Shown here piece by piece: positions 22,862-34,569 of a DNA stretch of 64,000 nucleotides. The stretch is from Sisyra terminalis (lineage: Eukaryota; Arthropoda; Insecta; Neuroptera; Sisyridae). Each line of letters starts with the position of its first letter. The first letter of the stretch is position 1. The notes under the pieces are model-generated. The model saw only the letters and a program-made list of their open reading frames with translations. It was not told the origin of the DNA and ran no database searches. The stretch lies in contig OY292274.1 in assembly GCA_958496175.1 (NCBI GenBank), forward strand, positions 27,939,482 through 28,003,481, in the 5' to 3' direction. Made by a program: the position numbers and the translations under genes.

Positions 22862-25379
22862 ATAATGTTGAGGTCACTAAGCTGTAGAATAGAGTGAACT
22901 TTCTTAAGCCCAATGTTAAATTTAAATTATTATTTCTCTTCAATTTGTCGAGTCCTCGTGTCCTTTCCACTGCATATTTCTACAAAATATATTTTCTTCT
23001 TTCAAAATCGGTGTTGAAGTAGGGTTGAAATTATGACGGATAAGATGGGGAAATTTGAGTCAGTTACAATTAAATTGGCTGGGTAAGAAAAATATTGCGG
23101 AAAGTGGAGGTCCGATGACATGTTTTTCTTTTTTTTAAACACAATAGTGAACCGCGAAAAAAGATAAGTAGTTTAGCATTAAGGCGCTTGTTTAATATCT
23201 CAATATTTCCAAAGTACAATTATGTTGTGTAAACATCACATATGCTTGAGATAGTTTATTATAATTTCATTACGTACCTACAGACCCAAATTAATGCTAT
23301 TATAATATGAAGCAGTCTACTGGTGGCCGAGTGGTCAAGGTTACTGCTTCAAAACTGGTAGGTGTTGGGTTTGATCCTCGATTTGAACAAATTTTCGATA
23401 TTTCTCGAATACGGATTTTTATTAACCCTAGAGGCGCTAAAGACCTCAGTAGTTATATAGCGACGGTAAATAACAATTTGAATAAAATGAAGCAAATAGG
23501 GATTATCAGAATACAATACTACAACAGAATACATTTTAATATTAAGGTCTTTGAAGTCTTCGTTTCTACCTCCAACTTTTTTCCAATAACTATTGCCGAA
23601 CCACTGTAAAAATTATTTTTAAAACTTAGACCAATGCATACGCCAGTATAATGTTTTAAAAACTCTATAAGGACCAAGTCAGCCATTCTATTACTTTGAT
23701 TATCAAATTTAAGATTTCACTATGAATCCACAATAAACATTCCTTAAACTATGAATCTAATAAAGCACTTCATAGTTACTTAATACTTTAAAATAGGACA
23801 TGTCGAATATTTTATTAGTAACATCTTATGTCTGTCAAGGATAAATTCCTTATTTCTCTACAATTCTGATAAAATAATTCTTTATGTATCTGTGGTAAGC
23901 TTTTTTTTCAGGTAAGCTATAGCTATCCAATAATATGATATTTATAAGTTGCTTGAAGAATAGAAAGACTGCAACAAACATCCGCATTAGAAAAATAATT
24001 TTAAAGACAGCACTTGGAATTGCAATCCTTTAGAAGAGTTAATGGTGAATGATAAAATTAGTATGCAATAAAATGGGGATAAAATACATCTCCTGTGGAA
24101 TGTATCAAAGAGTATGAAAGAGTGTTCAAATTAGTGATAAGCAAACTTCATTGGCAACGATTAAGTAAGGAATACTAATGAAAGTAAACTTTTAAACATA
24201 TTGATTTTATACATTTTTAAAGATCAATCTCATAAAAGTCAAATATGAAGTTTTTAAGAAACATTTACAAAAATGTGCTGAAATTTAGATTTGTCGTTGG
24301 ATTGAAAATTATTAATATTTATCGTAATTGAAACTTATTAGGTTTACTTTAAAGATATATTAAAAAATTATGAAGAAATGAAACCTCAATTTTATTTCAT
24401 TTGGATTAATGCCTCGTTATAATATTATTATTAATTGAAATAATAATTTTAACTAATGAATGCACAAATTTAAAACCCACATGTAGGACTTCACACACAC
24501 GCAGGGCGAAAGAGAAAATCATTTCAAATTGCCTTATTAAATATCTTAATCGCGGTGTGTGTATTTGTGAACCAGATAGTAATTGATGGTCTGTGAGTTT
24601 GCACCCCAGGAGTCTACAACAGCGGCCCAGTAAAGAACTATTTTCATAAATTATCTAAGACTTCACTACGAATCCACGACGGGCGTTCCTATATCACCCG
24701 ATTTACCTATTAGGTTATGAGCAGTTCGCCATCTAAATAAATAAATTTTCTTAACATGCGTTTATTAAAATCTAAATTGTATTACTTTGTTTAAAAAAGG
24801 AAATTAAATTATATTTACAGTTCTAGAATGGAAACAAGTTTGCAAAAAAATTATTGTAATAATTAAGTATAATATTATACTAACGATATATCGTATATAT
24901 GGACACCATACTCTATGGACGAGCGGATTAATCTTTCTTTGGAAATTTTAGTTACATAAAATATTGAATAAAAGAATTTCGAATTAAAGCGAAAATGAAA
25001 TTCAGAAGAATTGTTGTTTTAAACTCTTGATTAATTATAACAAATGTTTAGTCGGTTTTTGTATTTTAATGTACACCATATTTTACCGTTAAAGTATTGG
25101 CGTCGTTAGTGTATACACTATTAGGGTCGTATTGGTTGTGTTGACTATATTATTCTTTAAAACGAATCTTGGAATCAAAATTTCTGTAGTATTTGTCTAG
25201 ATGTCTTTCTTTCTGTCCAAAAATATGTATTCGGCTAGCTTTACGGTTGTTTTCTCTTATGATAGTTTTATGCAGGTATTAACTGGTAAATATTGCAGAA
25301 AAAAGTTAAATAAAAAATCATTTTCTATGAATAATGCTTGATAAGTCCAATTGTTTGTGATTTTTAAATAGTATTAGAT
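22862..25379. other. gene-poor spacer with one SINE
   Basis: Apart from the SINE at 23314-23490, I see no gene or clear element. The 24.48-24.65 kb stretch is less AT-rich than its surroundings but has no recognisable motif. Confidence 0.45.
23314..23490 (+). repeat. tRNA-derived SINE
   Basis: Starts with the box A-like TGGTGGCCGAGTGGTCAAGG, then an anticodon-arm-like region, box B-like GGGTTTGATCCTCG and the family body ending in a CGGTAAATAACAAT-type tail. An ORF across it is a chance reading of the SINE. Confidence 0.75.
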
Positions 25380-25725
25380 CTAAAGCCAGCGACCATTCCT
25401 CTCCGATCATAACAAAAGTAATGAAAATTCGTACTGTACGTCTTCTATATCTTCTAAATATAAAAAGCCTCTCCTGCTAGACAACTACGTCCAAGGTAAT
25501 TTAGCTTGAATTTCGGCTCCTTTTCACATTTATATTTTTGATTATTTTTTATTTTTCTTTTTACTCACAGTTATAAAAAGTTTCAATTTACAAAATTTTT
25601 ATTTTTCTGTTCATTATTTATTTATTTTTTTAATTGTCATTTTTAATTTTTAATTCTTATAATAACGAACATATAATGATGATTCAAAACTCACAAAACC
25701 CTCCGCAAGAAGTAAGCTCGTATAC

Positions 25726-26223
25726 GGATATCAGTACCGGATACCGGCACTGAGCAAAATATATGAAAGACTCCTACTGGCTAGAATATTATCCATACTC
25801 GAAGAAAAATTGGTTATTCCTGAGCACCAATTTGGATTCAGACCCAAACATTCAACTTTGGAGCAGATCCATAGAATTGCCAAAGCTATTAGAGAAACGC
25901 AAGGGAGCAAACACTACTACTCAGCTGCATTTTTGGATGTTTCCGAGGCGTTCGATGAAGTATGGCATCAAGGTCTCCTATATAAAGGAGATTCCAAATT
26001 ATTCGAAATAGTATCGTCCTACTCGGAAAGTCGCGTTTATCAGATAAAAGTAAATAAGGTATCAAACAGTTTACAGTCTGTTAGGGTAGGCGATCCTAAG
26101 GGTAGCGTGTTGAGTCCACTGCTATACCTAATATACATGGCTGGTATTCCGATGAACAGTGAAGTACTAACAGCCATATTTGTGGACGACACTGCAATTT
26201 TAGCGACGGCTGAAACACCGTAA
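25726..26223 (+). pseudogene. jockey-type reverse transcriptase fragment
   Basis: The longest open segment of the element, 166 codons including the stop, covers RT motifs from the HQFGFR block to FVDD. It lacks the upstream RT motifs and the endonuclease, and stops prematurely, so it cannot be an active enzyme. No plausible start codon precedes the conserved region. Confidence 0.8.
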
Positions 26224-26437
26224 GAAGCTAACGAGAAGTTTCAAAGTTGGTTGGATGGAATAATTCAATGGAGTAGGAAATGACGAGTACTTAAAAACCA
26301 ACTCAACAAACCCACTCACATTATATTCATAATCCTTAAAGTTATTTTCCCCTAGTAGTGATGAAAGTTGCCAAAAAAGGTTGTCGTTAAATACCTGAGC
26401 ATAAACTTATTATAGATAGGCGGCTTACATGGGCAAC

Positions 26438-26677
26438 TCATATAAAGAGAACTAGAGAATTTCTGATTGAAAAATACAAGAAAATGTATTCCTCTCTGGA
26501 AAAATCATCATTGTCGGTGGAAAATAGACTCTTTATCTATAAGGTTTTACTGATAGCTTATATAAAAAGAACTAAAGAATTTCTGATTGAGAAATACAAG
26601 AAAATGTACTCCTCCCTGGGAAAATCATCATTGTCGATGGAAAATAGGCTCTTTATCTATAAGGTTTTACTGAAGCC
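26438..26677 (+). repeat. 120-bp in-frame tandem duplication inside the jockey-type relic
   Basis: Two adjacent units of exactly 120 bp (about 26438-26557 and 26558-26677) encode near-identical 40-residue blocks containing KEFLIEKYKKMYSSL and KSSLS(V/M)ENRLFIYKVLL. They differ at a handful of positions. Confidence 0.9.
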
Positions 26678-27000
26678 CATCTGGACCTATCATGTCCAAC
26701 TCTAAGGCACTGCATCTAACTCTAACGTTGAGATTCCCTAAAGGTTCCAAACAAAAACACTCTTACAAATAATTAATGCTTCCTGATATTTAAACACCAA
26801 AATTCATGAAGGCACAGATATATCAACAATGAGACAGGAAATTCAAAAATACAGCAGAAAGTATCTGGACAAGTTCAATGATCATACTAACGACTAAGGC
26901 GAGACCACAAGGTGCCTTCAAAGGTTGGACCCCACAGATCTTCCTGATAAGTTTCAGGACTAGAAAAAAGCAAAAGTAGTCCGTTGGGACTACCAAATTG

Positions 27001-28311
27001 TACTAAAAAAATCTTTGGATATTAATAATTTATATGAATGTTAATTTTTATTAATGAAAAGAAATTATCAATAAATATGCTTTTCGTTTAACTATTTTGT
27101 TTTTCAATGTTACTTTGTGTGGAGTAGATTACACATTTTAACATAATTAAAAAATAAATAAAAAAAAATTAATGGTTAATTTCGGGTATTTTTAAATTAA
27201 AGGTAAAGTAAGAGTAAAGTAAGAATTATAATAACTATTATAATTAAAATGAACCAAAAACGTAAAAATTATTCTTTGTATCATTTACGAAAAGTTAACA
27301 TCTGTCAATAAGGTTAATTTTTGAAATATTTTACTAAAGAAATTCAGTATTAAGAACAATTATATCTTTTTTTTTTATTTTTAAAAAATATTGAAAAATA
27401 TATGTCTAAAATAGAAATTTCCAACAAAGTTATTACGAGTATTTGTACCTTCGATAACAAAGAAAAAATCTCAGGCAATTTAAATAAAATGATAAGTTTT
27501 AAATTGTTAATGTACTTTACATAAGATAATCATTAATCTATCTCAAAGATACTAATTGAATTAAGTGCACTTTAATTAACATTGCGTGTTTTCTTTGATG
27601 GCAATTTAGAAGAGGGCAACCAGAAACCGACCGACAACCATAGTATATTACAATATGAACAGCATCTGAATATTAAGTGAAAATGTCTCTATCTGATTGG
27701 ATTTTAGTTCACATTTAATACATAGATACATGTAGTAAGCTAAACTACCATTTATGTGAACAAATGTTTGATAGTAATTTTCTTGTTCTGCTCGTTTAAA
27801 AAGGCATAATATAAAATAAATGACGAGGTATGCATACCTGCGTATTTTTAATCATATAATTAATACTTCAACATTTCGTCAAGATTCTAATATTACGTTA
27901 ACACAATAAAAATTTTCTCATTGATAAAAGAATATGTGTATATTATTTAGCAAACGGTAGTTAAGAGACCCAAAACTTACATAACTTTTTGTCAAAAATA
28001 AAAGTTGTAAAGTTGTTTATTGTTTCATACCAACTATGTAATACAAACTTAAGCCATAGGTTCAAAAAGTGAAAATTTTAATTGTCTATGTCAATAACAC
28101 TTAGATATATGCAAGGGAGTATTGTAAACGTGAACATTTTCGGGTTTCAAATTTAGCCCAAAGTATGTATTTTGAGCAATCTTAATGATTTTTGAACCAG
28201 AACCTACGATAGATAAGGGTAAAATGACTGTAGTCTTATGATTTTTACATTTGAACCCTCTAGGACGAAAAACAAAACGAAACTTTACTCTTATCTTTAA
28301 TTTTTAGTGTC
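27001..28311. other. AT-rich spacer
   Basis: No ORF, RNA or repeat that I can recognise. Confidence 0.5.
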
Positions 28312-28469
28312 TATTGAAATATATATTTTTAAGCGATTCTAGGGTTAATAAAAATCCGTAATCGAGAAATATTTAAAATTTGTTCGATACGAGGATCGAG
28401 CCCAAGACCTACCGGTTTTGGAACGGTTACCTAGACCACTCGGCTACCAGTACGTTATTGAAATATATA
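28312..28469 (-). repeat. complete tRNA-derived SINE with 14-bp target-site duplication
   Basis: The SINE body lies at 28326-28455 on the minus strand and begins ACGTACTGGTAGCCGAGTGG (box A). Box B-like GGGCTCGATCCTCG follows, then the common body and a short A tail. It is flanked by perfect 14-bp direct repeats TATTGAAATATATA at 28312-28325 and 28456-28469, direct evidence of LINE-type retroposition. Confidence 0.88.
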
Positions 28470-28729
28470 CTATTGTCATTTTTTATTTATTTTTATTTAA
28501 TTGATAAAAAGAAATACTACGTAATAAGCGGTGGTGGCGGCCAATAGAGAATCTGCTTAACTATGTCGTTGAAGTAATTTTTTGTTTTGATATTTGGCAA
28601 AGGTTTTCAATTCACAAAATTGTAAATTTCCTACGATTTCCTAATTTTAAATATTGAACTTTTTTAACATTGAACTTATTAAGTTTTGTGCCTAAAAAGT
28701 AAGATTCACCGATGGTATTGATTTTCTTT

Positions 28730-29380
28730 TACCACATTTAAAAAAAAATGCTGAGGAATAGAATTGAATTCTTGTCGAAGCTTACGTTGGGCATGCTCTT
28801 AAGAAATATCAGTGTTTTCAGGGGTTTAAATAATTGAAAATGGCGATATCGACGTGAAACGAAGACCATAGAAGACCATCGAAAAAGTTTGATGATATTG
28901 GATTGTAAGTGTTGTTGGATGAGAATGGTAGTCAAACGCAATGACAACTTACAATAGTAGAATCAAGCTTTCACGTGAAAAACTGCCAGAATATCAAAAT
29001 AAGTAAAACAAAATGATCTTTTTGAATGATCATCCCTTGGATATGCTGAAATGTCTGGATATACACAAAAATAAATGAAGGATATGATAGAGGCTTGTAG
29101 TTTGGAAATGCTTTCACATTTAGCTCTACTCCCCAAACTTGGCTCCTTCAGATTATTACTTATTTACAACGATGGAATACGGGCTTGCTGAGCAGCACTT
29201 TACCTCTTACAAAGTTGGACAAAAATAACCCGATGATGGGTATTGTTCAAAAGATGAACAATTTCTTTCGCCATAGTTATCCACAAGTTGTCAAAAGTAT
29301 GACAAAAATATATAGTTAATAAAGGGAATTATTTTGCATAAAATAATTATTTTTATGCAGAAATAACGAAAACTTATTTT
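28730..29380 (+). mobile_element. mariner transposon, degenerate transposase
   Basis: Reading + with several stops and frameshifts gives mariner blocks in order. N-terminal: HALKKYQCFQGFK, then NEDHRRPSKKFDDIGL and LLDENGSQTQ. Catalytic region: YSPNLAPSDYYLF followed by MEYGLAEQHFTSY. C-terminal tail: SYPQVVKSM. Multiple stops show it is dead. The ORF on the opposite strand here is a shadow. Confidence 0.8.
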
Positions 29381-29619
29381 TAAAAAAAAGCTTTCATATT
29401 TACACACCTATTATAGAGTCTCAAGCGCGAATACCAGATTTTATGTAGAAAGGGGCAGTTTTCATTTGAAAAATTCTTCTTTCATATAACTAATCCTGAA
29501 CTTAAAACTTAATCAAATTTTACTTTGTCCATCTAATGCTAACAATTGAGTAATGATTCATGCAAACAGCCGTTTGCAGTCGTGAATTTGAAAACTAAAA
29601 TGATTGAAATAAAATATTT

Positions 29620-29789
29620 AAGACTACTAGTGGCCGAGTGGTCTAGATGACCGCTCCAAAACTGGTAGAGGGGCTGGGTTCGAATCTCGGATCGAGCAAA
29701 TTTTGAACATTTCTCGATTTAGAAATTTTTATTGAGTCGGTAAAGACCTTGGTAGTAATAAAGTAACGGTAAATAGTATTAAAAAAATA
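29620..29789 (+). repeat. tRNA-derived SINE
   Basis: The best tRNA-like head of the family. Box A TGGCCGAGTGG lies at 29631-29641 and box B GGTTCGAATCTC at 29677-29688. The body includes TTTCTCGATTTAGAAATTTT and GTAAAGACCTTGG, and the tail is AT-rich. Flanks AAATATTTAAG and AAATATTAAG are a probable imperfect target duplication. It abuts the mariner at 29790. Confidence 0.8.
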
Positions 29790-30492
29790 TTAAGCTGTCC
29801 GGAAAGTAGAAGTATTTTTTTTTGGTAAAAGTTCTATCCCTTCTGTCGCCTTTTAGTAGAAGCTAAAATCTACGCTTATTAAATTTTTGTTTTTTAATGA
29901 CAAAAAATTGATAAAGTAAATTTTTGATCTTCTCCTTTGACGTAAAGTTTTTGCCTTCTAACAATATTTGCAGAGACCGGAACCAATGATAATCCGAAGG
30001 TGCTAGATCTGAAGAATACGATAGCATTACATCTCATTAAAGCTGCAAAATTGGTTTGGCGTGTTACCAGACTTAAAAGAGAATTTTTAGACGGCAAAAC
30101 CTTTGTGGCAAGTAAGGAGGCAAAAATTAGCTGGATCATATTTTTGTAATCAAACAACATTTTATGAACGTGAAATCACGGTACTGCCAGAAAAATGGCC
30201 GAAGAATTTGGACCCGAATGGATAATAATTATATACCTACATAATAAGAAAATCGTCTTTAGTTTTCCAAAAAAAAATAAATGAAAAGCCTATCGGTGGT
30301 CGAGTGGTTAAGGTAAAACCGCTCCAAAACTGGTAGGTGTTAAATTCGATCCTAAATCGATCATATTTTCTATATTTCTCGATTAAGGATTATTATTAAC
30401 GCTAGATTCGCTAAAGACCTTTACAGTTATAAAGTGACAATGAATAACAATTAAAAAAATAAATAAACGAACTTACTTTCCGAACAACCTAA
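29790..30492 (-). mobile_element. mariner remnant carrying a nested SINE
   Basis: The ends are inverted: left TTAAGCTGTCCGGAAAGTA and right (reverse complement) TTAGGTTGTTCGGAAAGTA. The minus strand encodes the mariner catalytic C-terminal block YSSDLAPSDYHWFRSLQ followed by EGKNFTSKEKIK and QFF. Much of the N-terminal part is missing. A + strand stretch at 30176-30223 reads LPEKWPKNLDPNG then stop, which resembles a mariner C-terminus in the opposite orientation. A SINE is inserted near the right end. Confidence 0.7.
30286..30465 (+). repeat. tRNA-derived SINE nested in mariner
   Basis: Box A-like GGTGGTCGAGTGGTTAAGG, box B-like AAATTCGATCCTAAATCG, and the family body with CTAAAGACC and GTGACAATGAATAACAATT. 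AT-rich flanks AAAAAATAAAT on both sides may be the target duplication. Confidence 0.7.
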
Positions 30493-31776
30493 CAGTAGAG
30501 GTGCTAAAAGAATTGTAATGAAATTATCAAGAGCAATGGAGTTGTTATTTTGATATGAAATATCCACAAGTAAAAATTTATTGTGAATCTTCTAAACTAA
30601 GTTTAAGAAAAAAAAATAATTTATTGATATGAAAAATAAATTTTGACAGTTACAATTATTTTTATATATTATTGTTTATAATAATTATTACCCAAAATGT
30701 GAACCATAAAGAGTTAAATTCTAAAATTTCAACTCATTAAAAGATAACAGTATGTGAACAAGTAAGTTTTTTATTTATTACTAAAATATAATTTTTCAAT
30801 TAATTAATTAATATACAATAAACATTTTAAATTGATTTTTTGCTGACTCCTATTTTAGAAAAAAGATTGTGTGAAAATCCTTATTTTTATTCTGATTTTA
30901 TATTTATAATTAGTACATAAAAAAAATGATTCTTATGTTTAAAACTGGTCTTTGTTTGAATTTGTAGGAAATTTAGTAGACACGAAGGCAAAAATTTGTC
31001 AGAATAACACATAAATAACCGGTTTTTATCAAAATAAGTAGTGTAACAGTAGGAAAATAAATTAATAAACTTCTGATTATAACGGTATAATTATTTATAA
31101 GTATTTAAATTTATTGAATTCATAAATTCTTAAAATATAAGATATAAAGACAACGATGAAAAAGAATATATACAAATAGATAAGAAGCAGCAGTAGTTTA
31201 TTGATAGCAGTGATATCTCCAATAATATTTGTTTGATTAGAAGTAATTGTGAAATATATAAAATCCTCCGTGAATAAGTTCTTGAACGTAAATATCAACA
31301 CAATTAAATTTTTAAATATAAACAAAATTAATTATTGATTGTGTGAAAAGTAATTAATGGTCCTCAAAACATACAAGTGTTAATTTAAGTTTAATTAATT
31401 AAAGTATTGATTTGATTTAATTATTATTATTTTTGGGTTAATATACAAATTTTACTTTATGCCTATTTGCTTCATTGGTTTCTATTTGCAATAAAATGCT
31501 TGGTAATTTAAATAAAACAAAATTCTGGATATTTCGATAGTTTGTGACCTTGCACATTAGTAGATGTTCCCACGATTATTGAGGGTGGATCTTGCAAGGT
31601 GCGATTTCTCTGAAGCTCCCACCTGCCGTTAACACTGGACCAGCTGGTTCCTTCGTTGCTCGTATTTCTATGGACCCTTGATGACGATTTGTCTTAAGAG
31701 AGGAAATCGCTTTTACAATGTTTATTTATAAAATAATATTCACACACTAATTCATAACTTTGGTAAAGAATAAAAC
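30493..31776. other. AT-rich spacer; GC-richer stretch at 31560-31730
   Basis: Mostly featureless. At about 31560-31730 base composition rises clearly (for example AGCTCCCACCTGCCGTTAAC) just before the candidate small gene at 31777. This could be its promoter and 5' UTR. Confidence 0.35.
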
Positions 31777-32547
31777 ATGAGTAGTGAGCACAGTAATAAT
31801 ATATCCAGAACAGTTGCTTTTTTTTCAAGGACAAAATTTGCAAAACAATACCGATATTTTACGCAATCTTTTTCATGTTTGGAAAACGAAATTGAAGCAC
31901 TACCAGAAGGTATGTGATGATATTTCCTACAAACTGTAAATAAATAATATAATTATATTTAGAACCAATATAATTACATTTAAATAATACATTATCTCAA
32001 ACATCAAACAATACGATATTATTAAATCTTAGAAGAAATAACATTTTTGGAATCTTTATTGTTAATTTTTTGTGCATGTAAATTATGCAAAGGTTTACAT
32101 TTAAGGGTTATTGATGATGTTATTTATTAATGATATTTATCATGTTAACAACTTCGAATAACATATTTAGGTATAATAATTATGAATAAGATAAATAGTA
32201 AAAGACTAAGAAAGTACTATATATTTTGGTTTGCAGACTTAAATGTTGTATTTTTAAATTTTAGAGGTAATATGGGTTTTATTTTGTTTATCTAATTTGA
32301 TATAAATAGTTTAATCAAGAAAACATTTTTGAATTTTAAAAAAAGTTTGATGGGCCCATCATAAGAAACAGCAAAAAGAGTCGGCTCATTTATTTTAGTA
32401 CTACAAATACAAAATACATATTTTTTCATAAAAAATAAGATGAAAAATGATGATACTGCGGATCCTCAAACATATTCTCATGAATCCCAAAGGATCCATA
32501 GACCACGGGTTAAAAGACATTGGCTTAGAGCTAAAATTTGTAAATAA
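31777..32547 (+). CDS. candidate two-exon small gene (93 aa), unrecognised
   Basis: Exon 1 is 31777-31909, starting MSSEHSNNISRTVAFFSRTK and ending at a strong AAG|GTATGT donor. Exon 2 starts after a TTTTATTTTAG acceptor at 32399 in matching phase and runs to TAA at 32545-32547. It includes DDTADPQTYSHESQRIHRP and RVKRHWLRAKICK. The predicted 93-residue protein is basic at its C-terminus, with no signal peptide or membrane helix. An AATAAA overlaps the stop. The first dozen residues of exon 2 look like translated AT-rich intron, so the true acceptor may differ. I do not recognise a family. An ORF at 32447-32683 in another frame is a shadow. Confidence 0.35.
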
Positions 32548-34569
32548 ATGCTTGAGCATTGGGAAAAGTGTTGATTTCTGTCATAATTCTTTCAATAAAT
32601 TATCGATTTCATTCCTTAAACGTGGTTTATTTTCGGAACAATTTGCACAGCATGTACGTGTGGATGTATACTTTCGCGATTGAAGTTTGCATGGTTTGAT
32701 GATTTCTTTTGGCATTTTGAGTTAAGTTAGTGGTTAAGTTGAGACAACTTAAGTTAGATGAAAATGGATTGAATTGGATTCCTTTGAGTTTACTTAATTT
32801 TACCAAGTTTTCAACCAGCTACCGCCAAACTTGATTATTTGAAAAAATAGCAAAAGAATACAAACAGGGTCGGTTTGGCACGGGACCCAATTAAAATTTC
32901 TCGCAAAGCTATTTTGTTTTAGGTTTTAGTTTTTATAATACTTTTATAAGATATATTAGATATATTAGACATAAATTAACAAATTATCAAATAAATTCGC
33001 ATATACTGTTAGTCTCTCCTATGTACCAAAAAACGAATGAAAATTCCTAAAGATCAGCATAGAACCTAGGAAAATTAATGAATAATTTTTTATTCCCCAA
33101 ACTTATAACTATAATGTATTTTTAATTTTACACGAATTGATTTATTTAAACAAAAAATATTCCTCTTCAGTTGTATTCAACTATCATTTTATTTCATCAC
33201 TACTAAATTTACCACTAATTTTGATGCGAAGTAATATTTAGAGGTAATGACAATAACTTAATGAGTGTTATAAATATATTTCGAGTGTGGATCCTTTGAA
33301 AGAGTGAAGCCCAAAAGAGTTAGGGCCGCTCTGAAAACAACGATAATTCAAAATAATACTCAAGCGATTCCTTGCAATTTTAGCTCCTTTTTGAAGTTAT
33401 ACTTCTTTAGGCGTAGCAAGAGAGGAAAAATAAATTTGTTAAGAAAGTCGCTCACGGATGTTTATTATAGAAGTTTATTTGGATCGTTGTGTTCACTGGA
33501 CACTATACGATTCAAGAATGAACTAAACAAAATTCCTATAGGTTAACTTCTCCTATCTCTAAAATATGAACCATGCCAACAACGCGAGATAATAAGTATG
33601 CTTTTTAAAATCAAAAGTAATCCTTAAGATTTGAAACTTTGTAAATTAATTTTCCGTTTCTTGGTGAAAAATAAATTATTTGTTTAAAACTAAACCATTT
33701 TTTTTGAAATTACCTATAACTAAGTGAAAATAAAAATACAATATAACGAATTTGAACTAGCTGCGTATAACCATTTGTTTCATCTGCCGATTTCATTCGT
33801 TAGTGTATGTGTGGTTAAATGAAGTAAGTAAAATACAAGCGCTTATTTGTGTAGACCCTTATTCCCAGAAAAAAAAACTATACTTTTACAATAAAGTATA
33901 ACTTCTTACGTGCGTACATTAGTACACACACACTTCTTTTTAATATTAAAAACAAAAAATATTTTGAAATACTCTTCTTTTTCTAAGAAAATGATTAATT
34001 TGGTAGTAGACAGTTGTGGAAACATAAAACTTCCACAACTAGCAACGTGAGCTTAAAATTTTATATACGAATCACCCTGCCTTTTTTATTTATCTATTTT
34101 TTTCGTTACATAAAATTGGTATAAGAAGTTCTTTAGTCTATACTGTCTACATTAGGTTTATTATCTATGTTAATCTAGAATTAAATTCGAATAAAGAACA
34201 AAATAATCAAGTTTTTTTAATTTTTTTTTTCGAATTAAGTTTGAAATGGAGAACAACATACTTTAATATTAGGTTTTTTTAATTGTTTTTATGTAATGAA
34301 AAATATTTTGTAAAATATATCATTATATATACACGCACTATATTACATATAGGTATATACACTTATAAAATTTCAAGGACTCAGAGGCATGAGATAACAC
34401 TTTTGAAGAATGTAAAAACTGTCATTTTTTTAAATTTATATAAACTTATTATTGGAATAAGATGGAAAAAATCAACAAATAACCAACAAATATTCGAACG
34501 AATATTAGTTTAGCAATATTTAAGAAAATCGTATTGTGAGTAATTTAATATTTTGCATTACAATCTTAC
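32548..34569. other. spacer; one unassigned ORF at 33282-33546
   Basis: The frame at 33282-33546 (KPKRVRAALKTT..., RRSKRGKINLLRKS, SLCSLDTIRFKNELNKIP) looks somewhat coding-like, but I cannot place it in any family and see no flanking exons. A segment near 33880-33930 carries TTCTTACGTGCGTACATTAG, shared with elements at 38.55, 62.54 and 63.90 kb. The final exon of the chemoreceptor should lie here but was not found. Confidence 0.35.

Larger units (their letters stand above)
25380..27000 (+). mobile_element. jockey-type non-LTR retrotransposon, decayed
   Basis: Near 25388 there may be an endonuclease remnant (SDHSPIITK-like, with a stop soon after). A 5'-truncated reverse transcriptase follows: ALSKIYERLL, IPEHQFGFRPKHSTLEQIHR, AFLDVSEAFDEVW, GSVLSPLLYLIYM and FVDDTAILA. 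The catalytic motif is FVDD. The frame then breaks at 26221-26223 and several times later. The downstream part still shows KSSLSVENRLFIYKVLL and KPIWTY, which belong to the jockey-clade C-terminal region. It contains an internal 120-bp tandem duplication. Confidence 0.8.

Noticed and set aside
23307..23609. A 100-aa ORF that might be a small gene
   Set aside because: It is read straight through a tRNA-derived SINE; the same DNA occurs at several other sites without the frame.
28738..28947. Minus-strand 69-aa ORF
   Set aside because: It is antisense to the degenerate mariner transposase, which explains the sequence on the plus strand.
29631..29700. A possible serine-like tRNA gene
   Set aside because: Boxes A and B are present but no acceptor stem closes, and the same head is attached to a common body in other copies, which makes it a SINE.
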